The notes: a model not told the origin generated them from the sequence alone. A stretch of DNA of 64,000 nucleotides from Mesorhizobium sp. (GCA_027492275.1 JAPUFC010000044.1:1-64000), one strand, 5' to 3'; counted from the first letter of the stretch, positions 26,087-34,692 are shown. A program made the numbers and translations.

Positions 26087-26581
26087 ATGTCGGCCGAGGA
26101 TCTGGCGCAGATCGCCGCGCAGGAGCGCGCGCTCGTCTTTCGCGACTTCAACGAGGGCGTCGCCTTCGAAATCGGCTCGCTGATCCGCGCGCGCGGGCTG
26201 GCGCACGCGATGCCGATCGTGATCGACATCCGCGCCTTCGACCGGCCGCTTTTCTACGCCGCCCTGCCGGGGTCGACCGCCTCCAACACGGACTGGGCGC
26301 GGCGCAAGACCAACGTCGTCAAACGCTTCCTGCGCAGCACCTACGGCCTCGTGCTGCAGCAGCAGCGGCCGGACCGCACCTTCAAGCCGGGCGAAGGGCT
26401 GGACATCAAGGATTATGTACTGGCCGGCGGCGGCTTCCCCGTGACGGTGGCCGGGGCCGGCGTCGTCGGCGCGCTCGCCGTGTCGGGACTGCCGGAGCGG
26501 GACGATCACGAGACCATCGTGGCCGTGCTGTGCGGCTATCTCGGGCATGACGCCGGGGCGCTGGCGCTGGCGAAGGTCTGA
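26087..26581 (+). CDS. UPF0303 / haem-degrading-domain protein
   Basis: A 164-residue protein of the UPF0303 family (related to HbpS and the GlcG/DUF336 fold). Recognisable segments are VFRDFNEGVAFEIGSLIRAR, VIDIRAFDRPLFYAALPGST, WARRKTNVVKRFLRSTYG and a glycine-rich C-terminus GGGFPVTVAGAGVVGALAVS. The name comes from fold relatives; no catalytic activity is established. GGGAGGGAGA precedes the ATG. It sits 28 nt after guaD and 5 nt before the glycerate kinase gene, so the three are probably one transcript. Confidence 0.8.
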   Translation: MSAEDLAQIAAQERALVFRDFNEGVAFEIGSLIRARGLAHAMPIVIDIRAFDRPLFYAALPGSTASNTDWARRKTNVVKRFLRSTYGLVLQQQRPDRTFKPGEGLDIKDYVLAGGGFPVTVAGAGVVGALAVSGLPERDDHETIVAVLCGYLGHDAGALALAKV

Positions 26582-26586
26582 CTTTC

Positions 26587-27876
26587 ATGCCGCGTCCGAC
26601 CGCTCCGGGCATCGCTTCGGACCCGAAATTGTTCCTCACCGCGCTGTTCGACGCGGCGGTCGCCGCCGCGCTGCCGGAAAAAACCATCCGCGCGCATCTG
26701 CCGGAAAAGCCAAAGGGCCGGACGATCGTGATCGGCGCCGGCAAGGGCGCGGCGCAGATGGCGGCGGCGCTGGAGGATGCCTGGGACGGGCCGCTCGAAG
26801 GGCTGATCGTGACGCGGTACGGCTACGGCGCGAAGACGCGTTCGCTGGAGGTCGTGGAGGCGTCGCATCCCGTGCCGGACGAAGCGGGGCTGCGGGCGGC
26901 GGCCCGGCTGCGCAAGCTGGTCGAAGGCCTGAGCGAGGACAATCTGGTCATCGCGCTGATCTGCGGCGGCGGCTCGGCCCTGCTTCCCGCGCCCGCCGGC
27001 GGCCTGACCCTGGCCGACGAGATCGCGCTCAACGAGGCGCTGCTGGCCTCGGGCGCGCCGATCTCGGCCATGAACACGATCCGCAAGCACGTCTCGACCG
27101 TCAAGGGCGGGCGGCTGGCGGCGGCGGCCTGGCCCGCGAGAGTCGTGTCGCTCGTCGTCTCGGACATTCCGGGCGACGATGCGGCACTGATCGCGTCCGG
27201 CCCGACCGTGCCCAGCGCCGGCACCAGGCAGGATGCGCTGGACGCCATCGCAACCTACGGCATCGACCTGCCGGCGGCGGTGACGGCGCATCTCGCCTCG
27301 CCCGCCGCGGACGCGCCGTCGCCCGGCGATCCGCGCTTCGCGCGCAACGCGGTGCATGTGATCGCCTCGGCCGCCGTGTCGCTGGAAGCCGCAGCCGTGG
27401 AGGCCGGCCGGCGCGGCGTCGAGGCCGTCATCCTGTCCGATTCCATCGAGGGCGAGGCGCGCGACGTCGGCTCGATGCACGCGGCCATCGCGCGCGAGGT
27501 CGCGTCGAAGGACCGCCCGTTCCGCAAGCCGGTGGTCATCCTGTCGGGCGGCGAGACGACTGTGACCCTGCGGTCCAAAGGCGGCAAGGGCGGGCGCAAC
27601 AGCGAGTTCCTGCTGGCCTTCGCTATCGGCATTGCCGGCGTGGACTGCGTGCATGCGCTGGCGGCCGACACGGACGGCATCGACGGGTCGCAGGACAATG
27701 CCGGCGCTTTCGCGGACGGCGGCAGCGTCGGGCGGATGCGCGCCGCCGGCGTGGATGCCAAGGCGCGGCTGGCGGGCAACGATGCGTGGACGGCGTTCCA
27801 CGCCGTGGGCGACCTGTTCGTGCCGGGCCCGACTGGAACGAACGTCAACGACCTCAGGGCGATTCTGATCGTTTGA
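26587..27876 (+). CDS. Glycerate 2-kinase (TtuD/GckA type, MOFRL family)
   Basis: A 429-residue class II glycerate kinase. IVIGAGKGAAQMAAALEDAW near residue 49, LICGGGSALLPAPAGGLTLAD near residue 124, MNTIRKHVSTVKGGRLA, and the C-terminal MOFRL domain (VILSGGETTVTLR, GGRNSEFLLAFAI, ADTDGIDGSQDNAGAF) are characteristic. It phosphorylates D-glycerate to 2-phosphoglycerate. Glyoxylate from AllA can reach glycerate through glyoxylate carboligase and tartronate semialdehyde reductase, neither of which is in this window. This makes the kinase a plausible carbon outlet of purine degradation. It is convergent with udgX. Confidence 0.9.
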   Translation: MPRPTAPGIASDPKLFLTALFDAAVAAALPEKTIRAHLPEKPKGRTIVIGAGKGAAQMAAALEDAWDGPLEGLIVTRYGYGAKTRSLEVVEASHPVPDEAGLRAAARLRKLVEGLSEDNLVIALICGGGSALLPAPAGGLTLADEIALNEALLASGAPISAMNTIRKHVSTVKGGRLAAAAWPARVVSLVVSDIPGDDAALIASGPTVPSAGTRQDALDAIATYGIDLPAAVTAHLASPAADAPSPGDPRFARNAVHVIASAAVSLEAAAVEAGRRGVEAVILSDSIEGEARDVGSMHAAIAREVASKDRPFRKPVVILSGGETTVTLRSKGGKGGRNSEFLLAFAIGIAGVDCVHALAADTDGIDGSQDNAGAFADGGSVGRMRAAGVDAKARLAGNDAWTAFHAVGDLFVPGPTGTNVNDLRAILIV

Positions 27877-27878
27877 TG

Positions 27879-27920
27879 GTGCGTCCTTCGAGGCTCGCTC
27901 CGCTCGCACCTCAGGATGAG
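27879..27920. repeat. Hairpin repeat, left copy of an inverted pair
   Basis: The element runs from GTGCGTCCTTCGAGGCTCGC to CTCAGGATGAG and includes an imperfect palindrome, GAGGCTCGCTCCGCTCGCACC. It starts 2 nt after the glycerate kinase stop. An inverted copy lies at 27995-28037. Confidence 0.8.
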
Positions 27921-27994
27921 GGAGGCCGGCACCCTATAATCCTTCGCCTGGAGGTGTGAGGGATCATGGGACAAAGACAGGCGGCGCTTACGAC

Positions 27995-28037
27995 CCTCAT
28001 CCTGAGGTGCGAGCGGAGCGAGCCTCGAAGGACGCAC
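27995..28037. repeat. Hairpin repeat, right copy of an inverted pair
   Basis: This is the reverse complement of 27879-27920 over about 40 bases, ending 3 nt before the udgX stop codon. The pair fills the gap between two convergent genes. Each copy can fold alone and the two can also pair with each other, so they may act as transcription barriers or RNA-end protectors. No T-tract is present. Confidence 0.8.
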
Positions 28038-28040
28038 AGC

Positions 28041-29513
28041 TCACCCCATCAGCGCCTTCACCGCCTTCATGTCTTCCAGAAATCGCGCCCGTTCTGCCTC
28101 CGCCTCTTCCTTCTCGCGGATGCGCAGGATGAAGGACGGATGGATGGTGAGAAAAACCTTCAGCCCATCCTCGCGCTCGACCACCTGTCCGCGCATCTTC
28201 GTCACGGGAACCGCCTTGCCGAGAAGGCCGAGCGCGGCGGTCGCGCCGAGCGCCACGGCGAGGCGCGGCTTGAGCAGCGTCAGTTCGTGGTCCAGCCACC
28301 AGTTGCAGGCGCGCACCTCGCCGACATTGGGTTTCGAATGGATGCGCCGCTTGCCGCGCGGCTCGAACTTGAAGTGCTTCACGGCGTTGGTGACGTAGGT
28401 CTTTTGCCGCGCGATGCCGGCATCGTCCAGAATCGCGTCGAAGACGCGGCCGGCCGGCCCGACGAAGGGTTTTCCGGCGATGTCCTCCTGGTCCCCGGGC
28501 TGCTCGCCGACGAAAACCACCTCCGCCTGTTCCGGGCCTTCGCCGAACACGGTTTGGGTGGCGTCGCGCCAAAGCGGGCAACGCCGGCAGGCCTTGGCCG
28601 CCTCCCGCGCCTCGGCGATCGACGCATATTCTTCCTGCTCGGGCGCTTCCTGTCGCGTCGGCCAATGCCTGGCCTGCACCTTGGCGTGGTGAGGTGCCGG
28701 CGTGGTGGGCATCCTGGCGATCATGTCCTTCGCGGCCTCGTCCGCTCCTGCAATCAGATCAGGAATGAGCGAGGCTTCCGGCAGGTTCCGCCAGTATTTC
28801 TTCGGCATCTCCTTCTGCATGGCCTTCACCTTCAGCCGCGCCGGGTTGAAGATGTTGGCGAAGTAGGTGCGCCACAGATCCTCGGCTGCGTCGTCCGGCG
28901 GGGCGCTGTCCTTTTCGGCGCCGGGGCCGATGGTCAGGCGCGCGCCGTCCCAATCCGCCGAGGCGTGCGGCGTCAGGATGGTCCAGCGCATGCCGGTGAA
29001 GCGCCGCACGAAGAAGGGCGCGTTGCGCGCGACGATAAAGTGCGACGGCTCGAACCAGGCGACGTAGCGATCCTCGCCGCCGACTTGTCGGAAGCGCACG
29101 AAGGCGCGCATCTTGTGGATGTCGCGGCGGACCGCCTTCTCCATCGCCTCGAGATGGCGGACATCCGGGTCCGAGGCGATGCGCAGCAGGTTTTTCTCGG
29201 CGCGCAACCGCCACAGCAGGCGGTACAGAAACGCGAAGCGCTGCGGGTCCGAATGGCAGATTGCAGTTTCGGCGCGCTCGATGAATTCCTTCGGGACCGT
29301 GAGGGCGGCTTCTCCCTCGACCGGGGGCAAGGGCGCGGACGTTCCCTGAAAGAGATCGGTCGCCGCGTCGCCGACGCTCCAGAGAACCTGCTCCGGGCCG
29401 ATGCGCGCGAGAGCGAGGCTGCGCGCCGCGCTCCGCCAGCCGTCGAAATCGGTTTCGGAGGCGAGGACGACCGAAATGGGGTCGTTGGCTAGAATAGGCT
29501 CAGTTGCTCGCAC
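28041..29513 (-). CDS. udgX: UdgX-family uracil-DNA glycosylase fused to a DUF4130 domain
   Basis: A 490-residue two-domain protein. Residues 1-270 match DUF4130 (RFAFLYRLLWRLRAEKNLL, MRAFVRFRQ, FVRRFTGMRWTILTPHASAD). Residues 280-490 form a family-4-like uracil-DNA glycosylase with four FeS-cluster Cys expected (ACRRCPLW visible), VGEQPGDQED and the UdgX-specific loop GKRRIHSKPNVGEVRACNWW. In UdgX the His of KRRIH forms a covalent bond to DNA after uracil removal. The GTG start overlaps the stop of the radical-SAM gene by 25 nt, so both are made from one message. The fusion and pairing are a known but functionally unexplained DNA-repair association. Confidence 0.92.
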   Translation of the reverse strand: MRATEPILANDPISVVLASETDFDGWRSAARSLALARIGPEQVLWSVGDAATDLFQGTSAPLPPVEGEAALTVPKEFIERAETAICHSDPQRFAFLYRLLWRLRAEKNLLRIASDPDVRHLEAMEKAVRRDIHKMRAFVRFRQVGGEDRYVAWFEPSHFIVARNAPFFVRRFTGMRWTILTPHASADWDGARLTIGPGAEKDSAPPDDAAEDLWRTYFANIFNPARLKVKAMQKEMPKKYWRNLPEASLIPDLIAGADEAAKDMIARMPTTPAPHHAKVQARHWPTRQEAPEQEEYASIAEAREAAKACRRCPLWRDATQTVFGEGPEQAEVVFVGEQPGDQEDIAGKPFVGPAGRVFDAILDDAGIARQKTYVTNAVKHFKFEPRGKRRIHSKPNVGEVRACNWWLDHELTLLKPRLAVALGATAALGLLGKAVPVTKMRGQVVEREDGLKVFLTIHPSFILRIREKEEAEAERARFLEDMKAVKALMG

Positions 29514-30724
29514 GACTTCACCAGCTTCTCGCGCAGCCGCTCACCGTCCAGCGCCGCGCCGGGCGACCAGCCTTCGGCGACGATGAAGGGCCGCACCTTC
29601 GCCACCGACTGGCAGAGACGCCCTACATCCTCCAGCCGCAGCCGGCGGTGGCGGCGGGTGGCCAGCATGCGGTCCACGACCTTGGCGCCCAACCCCGGCA
29701 CGCGCAGCAGCGCTTCGCGCGGGGCGCGGTTGACGTCCAGCGGGAAAAAGGCGCGGTTCGCCAGCGCCCAGGCGAGCTTCGGGTCGATGGCGAGATCGAG
29801 CATGCCGTCCGGCCTGCCGGCGGTGATCTCCCTGCGCTCGAAGCCGTAGAAGCGCATCAGCCAGTCGGCCTGGTAGAGCCGGTGCTCGCGCATCAGCGGC
29901 GGCTTCCTGAGCGGCAGCGCCGAGGACGAATCGGGAATCGGGCTGAAGGCCGAGTAATAGACGCGGCGCAGCCGATAGCTGCCGTAAAGCCGCGCGCTGG
30001 TGGACAGGATGCCGTCGTCCGTCGTGGCGTCGGCGCCGACGATCATCTGCGTCGACTGCCCGCCGGGCGCGAAGCGCTGGCGGCGTTTTGTCCGCACGGT
30101 CGGCTCGGCCTTCTCCTCGATCTTTTCGCGCAGCTTCGCCATCGACAGGCGGATCGTCTCCGGCCGCTTTTCGGGCGCGAGCTGCTTCACGCCCTCGTCG
30201 GTCGGCAGCTCGACGTTGATCGACAGGCGGTCGGCATGGAGGCCGGCGGCCTCGACCAGGGCGGCGGAGGCTTCGGGAATCGTCTTCAGGTGGATGTAGC
30301 CGCCGAATTTCTCCTCCACGCGCAGGCGGCGCGCGATCTCCACCATCTCGGCCATGGTCTCGTCGGGCGAACGCACCACGCCGGACGACAGGAACAGGCC
30401 TTCTATGTAGTTGCGCCGATAGAAGGACATGGTGAGCTTCACCACTTCCTCGATCGTGAAGCGGGCGCGGCGCACGTTGGAGGAGGAGCGGTTGATGCAG
30501 TAGCTGCAGTCGTAGATGCAGAAATTGGTCAGCAGGATCTTCAAGAGCGAGATGCAGCGGCCGTCCGGCGCATAGGAATGGCAGATGCCCATGCCCTCGG
30601 TCGAGCCGATGCCGCCGGATTTCAGCGAATCCCGTTTCGCCGCGCCAGAGGAGGCGCAGGAGGCGTCGTATTTCGCGGCGTCCGACAGGACGGCCAGTTT
30701 CTCGCGGAGCGACAGCGCAGCCAT
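29489..30724 (-). CDS. Putative DNA modification/repair radical SAM protein
   Basis: A 411-residue radical SAM enzyme. TNFCIYDCSYCINR near residue 67 is the CxxxCxxC [4Fe-4S] motif. TIM-barrel segments follow: GLFLSSGVVRSPDETM, GGYIHLKTIPEA and DRLSINVELP. The C-terminus (APREALLRVPGLGAKVVDRM) is a helix-hairpin-helix typical of non-specific DNA binding. This family is known as the partner of the UdgX-DUF4130 fusion. The two genes overlap by 25 nt here. The reaction is not known; action on DNA bases is an inference from partner and HhH domain. Confidence 0.88.
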   Translation of the reverse strand: MAALSLREKLAVLSDAAKYDASCASSGAAKRDSLKSGGIGSTEGMGICHSYAPDGRCISLLKILLTNFCIYDCSYCINRSSSNVRRARFTIEEVVKLTMSFYRRNYIEGLFLSSGVVRSPDETMAEMVEIARRLRVEEKFGGYIHLKTIPEASAALVEAAGLHADRLSINVELPTDEGVKQLAPEKRPETIRLSMAKLREKIEEKAEPTVRTKRRQRFAPGGQSTQMIVGADATTDDGILSTSARLYGSYRLRRVYYSAFSPIPDSSSALPLRKPPLMREHRLYQADWLMRFYGFERREITAGRPDGMLDLAIDPKLAWALANRAFFPLDVNRAPREALLRVPGLGAKVVDRMLATRRHRRLRLEDVGRLCQSVAKVRPFIVAEGWSPGAALDGERLREKLVKSCEQLSLF

Positions 30725-30836
30725 ATGTTCATGTTACGTTCTATCGGCGGGTCGCGCTATAACATTTGTTCCGGCGGTCCTTCTTGACCGCCTGCCGGCG
30801 ATGCGGCCAATCTGCGTCACGGCTGGGGGATCGGTC

Positions 30837-31301
30837 ATGCGTGGAACAGGAACATTGCCGCTGGCGGCGCTCGTCGTCGCCGTGTGCGTCAGCCCGTCGG
30901 CATGGGCGTCGGGCGGGCTGTCCTGCACGATCGGCGACGCCAGCGTCGCCGCCGAGGTGCAAGCCGGTGTCACCCGCGGCATGGGCAGCCCGATCTTCAG
31001 CTTCGCCGGCACGCTCTCGGTCAAGGCGAAGGGGCTCGGCGCGGACCTCGCCAGAACGACGTTCGAGCAGGACCACGTCGCGCAATACTGGCTGGACGGC
31101 GAGGAATTGCGGCTGCTCCTCTACCGCGAGCGGATGCAGGGCGAGCATGGCTATGTCCAGCTCGACATCCGCACGACATCCGATCCGGACGAGGAATCCA
31201 CCTATTCTGGCGCATACAGCCTGTCCGCCTACGAGAGCGCGGGCGGCGGAGAGGGCAGGACGTTCGAGTTCGACGGCAAGGTGGAGTGTTTCGTCGAATA
31301 G
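30837..31301 (+). CDS. Hypothetical exported protein
   Basis: A 154-residue product with a cleavable signal peptide (MRGTGTLPLAALVVAVCVSP, cut near AWASG). Two Cys in the mature part, near each end (LSCTIGD and VECFVE), could form a disulfide. The rest looks like a beta-rich periplasmic domain (FSFAGTLSVKAKGLGADLAR, EELRLLLYRER). CTGGGGGATC precedes the ATG. No family is recognised. It is divergent from the radical-SAM gene and followed by a repeat. Confidence 0.65.
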   Translation: MRGTGTLPLAALVVAVCVSPSAWASGGLSCTIGDASVAAEVQAGVTRGMGSPIFSFAGTLSVKAKGLGADLARTTFEQDHVAQYWLDGEELRLLLYRERMQGEHGYVQLDIRTTSDPDEESTYSGAYSLSAYESAGGGEGRTFEFDGKVECFVE

Positions 31302-31319
31302 GCGCGCCACCGGGTGAAA

Positions 31320-31446
31320 GCGCCCCCTCCGGCCCTTCGGGCCACCTCCCCCGTGAACGGGGGAGGATCGGCGCTGCGGACGGCCTCGACCTCGATCCTC
31401 CCCTGCGAAGCGGGGGAGGGGGACCACGAAGTGGTGGAGGGGGCGC
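31320..31446. repeat. Composite inverted-end repeat, copy 4
   Basis: The ends GCGCCCCCTCC and GGAGGGGGCGC frame the GTGAAC hairpin module on the left and a longer right part with GGACCACGAAGTGGT. Same orientation as copies 1 and 5. It sits between the convergent exported-protein gene and the WD40 gene, the only copy not inside or beside a metabolic operon. Confidence 0.85.
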
Positions 31447-31480
31447 GACCTGATAAGCCGGCCCGCTCGCCGGGATTCTG

Positions 31481-32452
31481 TCAGGCCGAAATGTCGATCA
31501 CGCCGCATTCGCCTTCGGCGCCGCCGAAGGCGAGGCGGCGGCCTTCGCGGTCCCAGCCAAGGGCGCTGACGGCGCCCTTGCCGGAGCGGCGCAGCAGCAC
31601 CTCCTTGGAGTCGGCCATGCGGGCAGCCAGCACCATGCCATCCTCGTAGCCGACGGCGACGATCTCTTCCGCCGGATGGCAGGCGACGCAGGTGACCACG
31701 GTGTTGCCGCGCGTCCCGAGTTCCAACGGCGCCTTGCCCATCGGCCCGTCCTTGCTCGAGAAGGGCCAGACGATGGCCGCCGGCGCGCCGGACGAGGCCA
31801 GCCATTTGCCCTTCACGCTCCACGACAGGCTCTTGACCTTGGCGGGATAGCCGCTCATGCGCATGTGCTTGCCGTCGGCGAGCTTCCAGCCGTGCAGCGC
31901 GTTTTCCTGCATGGCGGTGACGAGGAAATTGCCGTCCGGCGAGAAGGTGACGGCGTTGTGGGCGCCCGCCCAGGTCAGCTCCACCGGCGCGCCTGCGGTG
32001 GCGGGGAAATGCAGCGTCGCGCCGTTGTAGCGGGCGACGGCCAGCCGCATGCCCTTCGGCGCGAAGGCCAGCCCCTCGACGGTGCGGGGATGGCTCAGTT
32101 CGCGCACCTTGCCGTCGGCGAAGCGCACATAGGCGTTGCGGCCGCTGGCATAGGCGACCGCGCCTTGCGGGCCGGCGGCCAGCGCGCCGATCCATTTGCG
32201 GCCGAGATCGGCAAGCTGCTCGACGGCGTCGCCGGCGACGGCGAAGACCTTGCCGTCCTCGCCGGCGGTCAGCAGACGGCTGCCGTCCTGGCTGGGCACG
32301 GCCGTGAGAAGCCCGTCATTCGTCCGCATGATCTTGTGGCCGTCGTCGAGGCGATGCACCGCGCCGTCGGCGAGCGCGAAATGCGGCGTCGCGCCGATGA
32401 AGGCGGCGGCAATGCAATGGGCGTCCAGGTCAAGCGGCGCGACCGTCGGCAT
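31481..32452 (-). CDS. WD40-repeat beta-propeller protein
   Basis: A 323-residue protein made of about seven weak WD40-like blades, with repeated patterns such as DGSRLLTAGEDGKVFAVAGD, PKGMRLAVARYNGATLHFPA, PDGNFLVTAMQENALHGWKL and EGRRLAFGGAEGECGVIDIS. There is no signal peptide, so it is probably a cytoplasmic scaffold. Its start overlaps the stop of the small upstream gene (TGATG), and a CobW-type metallochaperone gene lies next upstream. A WD40 gene beside such a GTPase is a familiar arrangement in rhizobia and suggests a role in zinc limitation, but no direct evidence exists here. Confidence 0.82.
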   Translation of the reverse strand: MPTVAPLDLDAHCIAAAFIGATPHFALADGAVHRLDDGHKIMRTNDGLLTAVPSQDGSRLLTAGEDGKVFAVAGDAVEQLADLGRKWIGALAAGPQGAVAYASGRNAYVRFADGKVRELSHPRTVEGLAFAPKGMRLAVARYNGATLHFPATAGAPVELTWAGAHNAVTFSPDGNFLVTAMQENALHGWKLADGKHMRMSGYPAKVKSLSWSVKGKWLASSGAPAAIVWPFSSKDGPMGKAPLELGTRGNTVVTCVACHPAEEIVAVGYEDGMVLAARMADSKEVLLRRSGKGAVSALGWDREGRRLAFGGAEGECGVIDISA

Positions 32453-32805
32453 CAGATCTCCTCGGGCATGGTGCGCCCCTCCTTGCGCAGAACGCGGACC
32501 TTTTCAACCGGGATCGCGCCCGGATGATAGGTATAGACCATCCAGGCGTCCCAATTGGCCCGCAGCCATGCCGCGCACAGGCCCGAGCCGGCAGCAGATC
32601 GGCTGTCCGCCGGAAAGACGTGCAGCACGAGCCCGGCCTTGTAGCCGGACGCGACGATCAGACCCAGTCCGCAGCCGTCGTCGCGCGGGTCGAAGACCAT
32701 CAGGTCGACCGGACCGGAGCCGGGTCCGAGGTCGTAATTGTCGCCGAGGCGCAGGATGTCGCCGGGATAGAGGCGCGGATCGTCCAGCGCCTGGAGCAAG
32801 GGCAT
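32452..32805 (-). CDS. Small hypothetical protein, possibly Imm45-like
   Basis: A 117-residue protein with the core PGDILRLGDNYDLGPGSGPV, DLMVFDPRDDG, LIVASGYKAGLVLHVFP and LRANWDAW. This pattern recalls proteins annotated as Imm45-family immunity proteins (GxIL...DFMV...GYKAGL...WLxxNW), but the assignment is from memory and no toxin gene is adjacent. It lies between the CobW-type and WD40 genes, 16 nt after the former and overlapping the latter, so it is co-expressed with them. A metal-stress role is as likely as immunity. Confidence 0.65.
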   Translation of the reverse strand: MPLLQALDDPRLYPGDILRLGDNYDLGPGSGPVDLMVFDPRDDGCGLGLIVASGYKAGLVLHVFPADSRSAAGSGLCAAWLRANWDAWMVYTYHPGAIPVEKVRVLRKEGRTMPEEI

Positions 32806-32821
32806 GGTCGGGGCCGGTCCG

Positions 32822-33901
32822 TCAGGCGAGGCAGGCCTCGAAACTGGTCTTCAGCTTGCCGGCGTCGAGATCGCGGCCGATGAAGACGATGCGGCTCTCG
32901 CGCGTCTCGCCATCCTTCCACGGGCGCTGGTGGTCGCCTTCCATGATCATGTGGACGCCCTGCACCACATAGCGGTCGGGGTCGTCCTTGATGGCGACGA
33001 TGCCCTTCAGACGCAGGATGTTGGGACCCTGCACCTGCGTCACCTTCTCCAGCCAGGGGAAGAAACGCTTTGGATCGACCGCCCCGCCGCGCAGCGACAC
33101 GGACTGCACCGTCACGTCGTGGATCGGCGAGACCTCGCCGTGATGGTGGTGCTCGTGGCCATGGTGGTGATGGTCGTGGTCGCAGTCCGGACCGCAGACA
33201 TGGTCATGGTCGTGATCGTGCGCGTCGAGGAAGTGCGGATCGCTTTCCAGCGCGCGGCTCAGGTCGAAGGCGCCGCGGTCGAGCACCTCGGTCAGCGGCA
33301 CGCCTGCGCGCTCGGTGCGGTGGATGCGGGCGGCCGGGTTGATGGCGCGCACGGTCGCCTCGACCGCGCGCAGCTCCTCCGGCGTTACCAGGTCGGTCTT
33401 GTTCAGGAGCACGACGTCGGCGAAGGCGATCTGGTCCTCGGCCTCGCGCGAATCCTTGAGGCGCAGGGGCAGGTGGCGGGCGTCGACCAGCGCCACCACG
33501 GCGTCGAGCCGGGTCTTGGCGCGCACGTCGTCGTCCATGAAGAAGGTCTGCGCCACGGGCGCGGGATCGGCCAGTCCGGTGGTTTCCACGACGATGGCGT
33601 CGAAGCGCCCCGGCCGGCGCATCAGCCCTTCCACGACGCGGATCAGGTCGCCGCGCACCGTGCAGCAGACGCAGCCATTGTTCATCTCGTAGATCTCCTC
33701 GTCGGATTCCACGATCAGGTCGTTGTCGATGCCGATCTCGCCGAACTCGTTGACGATCACCGCGTAGCGCTTGCCGTGGTTCTCCGAGAGGATGCGGTTG
33801 AGCAGCGTCGTCTTGCCGGAGCCTAGGTAGCCTGTCAGCACGGTCACGGGAATCTGCGCTGCGGCGGTCGTCCCGCTGGCGGTCGCGTTGGTGTCGGTCA
33901 T
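32822..33901 (-). CDS. CobW/ZigA-type GTP-dependent metallochaperone
   Basis: A 359-residue G3E GTPase. Walker A is [13 protein letters not shown], Walker B region [10 protein letters not shown], guanine specificity NKTD, and the metal-binding CxCC is in [14 protein letters not shown] striking His-rich stretch near residues 228-254 ([20 protein letters not shown] and more) would bind zinc or cobalt, and the C-terminal CobW_C domain follows. Start MTDTNATAS is chosen; an upstream extension to 34009 lacks homology. Such proteins deliver zinc to enzymes under limitation. It leads a three-gene operon with the Imm45-like and WD40 genes and is divergent from a MarR gene. Confidence 0.9.
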   Translation of the reverse strand: MTDTNATASGTTAAAQIPVTVLTGYLGSGKTTLLNRILSENHGKRYAVIVNEFGEIGIDNDLIVESDEEIYEMNNGCVCCTVRGDLIRVVEGLMRRPGRFDAIVVETTGLADPAPVAQTFFMDDDVRAKTRLDAVVALVDARHLPLRLKDSREAEDQIAFADVVLLNKTDLVTPEELRAVEATVRAINPAARIHRTERAGVPLTEVLDRGAFDLSRALESDPHFLDAHDHDHDHVCGPDCDHDHHHHGHEHHHHGEVSPIHDVTVQSVSLRGGAVDPKRFFPWLEKVTQVQGPNILRLKGIVAIKDDPDRYVVQGVHMIMEGDHQRPWKDGETRESRIVFIGRDLDAGKLKTSFEACLA

Positions 33902-34129
33902 GGGAGCCTCCGGGCGAACAGAGGCCTCATATAGGACGCCGGGATGCGATTTGCACCTGCCGAATCGGCGCGCCGGAAGAACGCCGGACGCGCCGGATTC
34001 GTTTGTCATCTAACTGTTATGGAGGTCTGGCAAAAGTGCCGTGTCCGCCTTTCGGCGGGCACCATGTTGCGCAGTCCCGAACCCCTGCTATTGTCCGGCA
34101 GGCCAGGCTGGAACGGTGCGGAGAGGGAT

Positions 34130-34615
34130 ATGGCCAAGGCCAGCAAGAGCATGACGATGGGCAGGCTGCATTCCGCCGCGCGGCTGGCCCGCACGGCGCT
34201 CGCCACCCGGCTTCTCGCGCACGGCTTCTATGCCGGCCAGGACCAGATCATGGTGTCGCTGGACGCCGAGGACGGGCAGACGCCCGGTCAGCTCGCCATG
34301 CGCATCGGCGTGCGCCCGCCGACGATCACCAAGACCATCAACCGCCTGCAGGCGCAGGGCTTCCTGGAGAAGAAGGCGTCCGAGACCGATGCGCGCCAGG
34401 CGCATGTGTTCCTGACGGAAGCCGGGCGCGAGGCGATCCGCGCGATCCAGAAGTCGCTGCGCAAGACCGAGAAGCAGGCGCTCAAGGGTTTGGACAAGAA
34501 AGAGCAGAAGACGCTCGCCAAGCTCCTGTCGCGGATCGAGGCAAACCTTTCGGGCGCCGTGGTCGAGGACGGCGCGGCCGAGGAGGACGAACCCGAGGAG
34601 CAGGTCGCCGCCTGA
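34130..34615 (+). CDS. MarR-family transcriptional regulator
   Basis: A 161-residue winged helix-turn-helix protein. The DNA-binding part includes GQTPGQLAMRIGVRPPTITK, TINRLQAQGFLEKKASETDA and RQAHVFLTEAGREA (wing). The C-terminal dimer helix is Lys-rich and the tail is acidic (EDGAAEEDEPEEQ). GGAGAGGGAT precedes the ATG. It is divergent from the CobW-type gene, so it might regulate it, and is followed by lacI-type DNA. The ligand is unknown. Confidence 0.87.
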   Translation: MAKASKSMTMGRLHSAARLARTALATRLLAHGFYAGQDQIMVSLDAEDGQTPGQLAMRIGVRPPTITKTINRLQAQGFLEKKASETDARQAHVFLTEAGREAIRAIQKSLRKTEKQALKGLDKKEQKTLAKLLSRIEANLSGAVVEDGAAEEDEPEEQVAA

Positions 34616-34692
34616 ACATGCGGCGCCGCGCCGGCCCGACCGGAGCCCGTACAGAAAACCGTTGACCCCAGCCGGAACCATGGCGTAAGCCT

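Noticed and set aside
34011-34019. TAACTGTTA between the CobW-type and MarR genes as a Zur box
   Set aside because: It lacks the longer dyad expected of an alphaproteobacterial Zur site, so only a weak resemblance remains.
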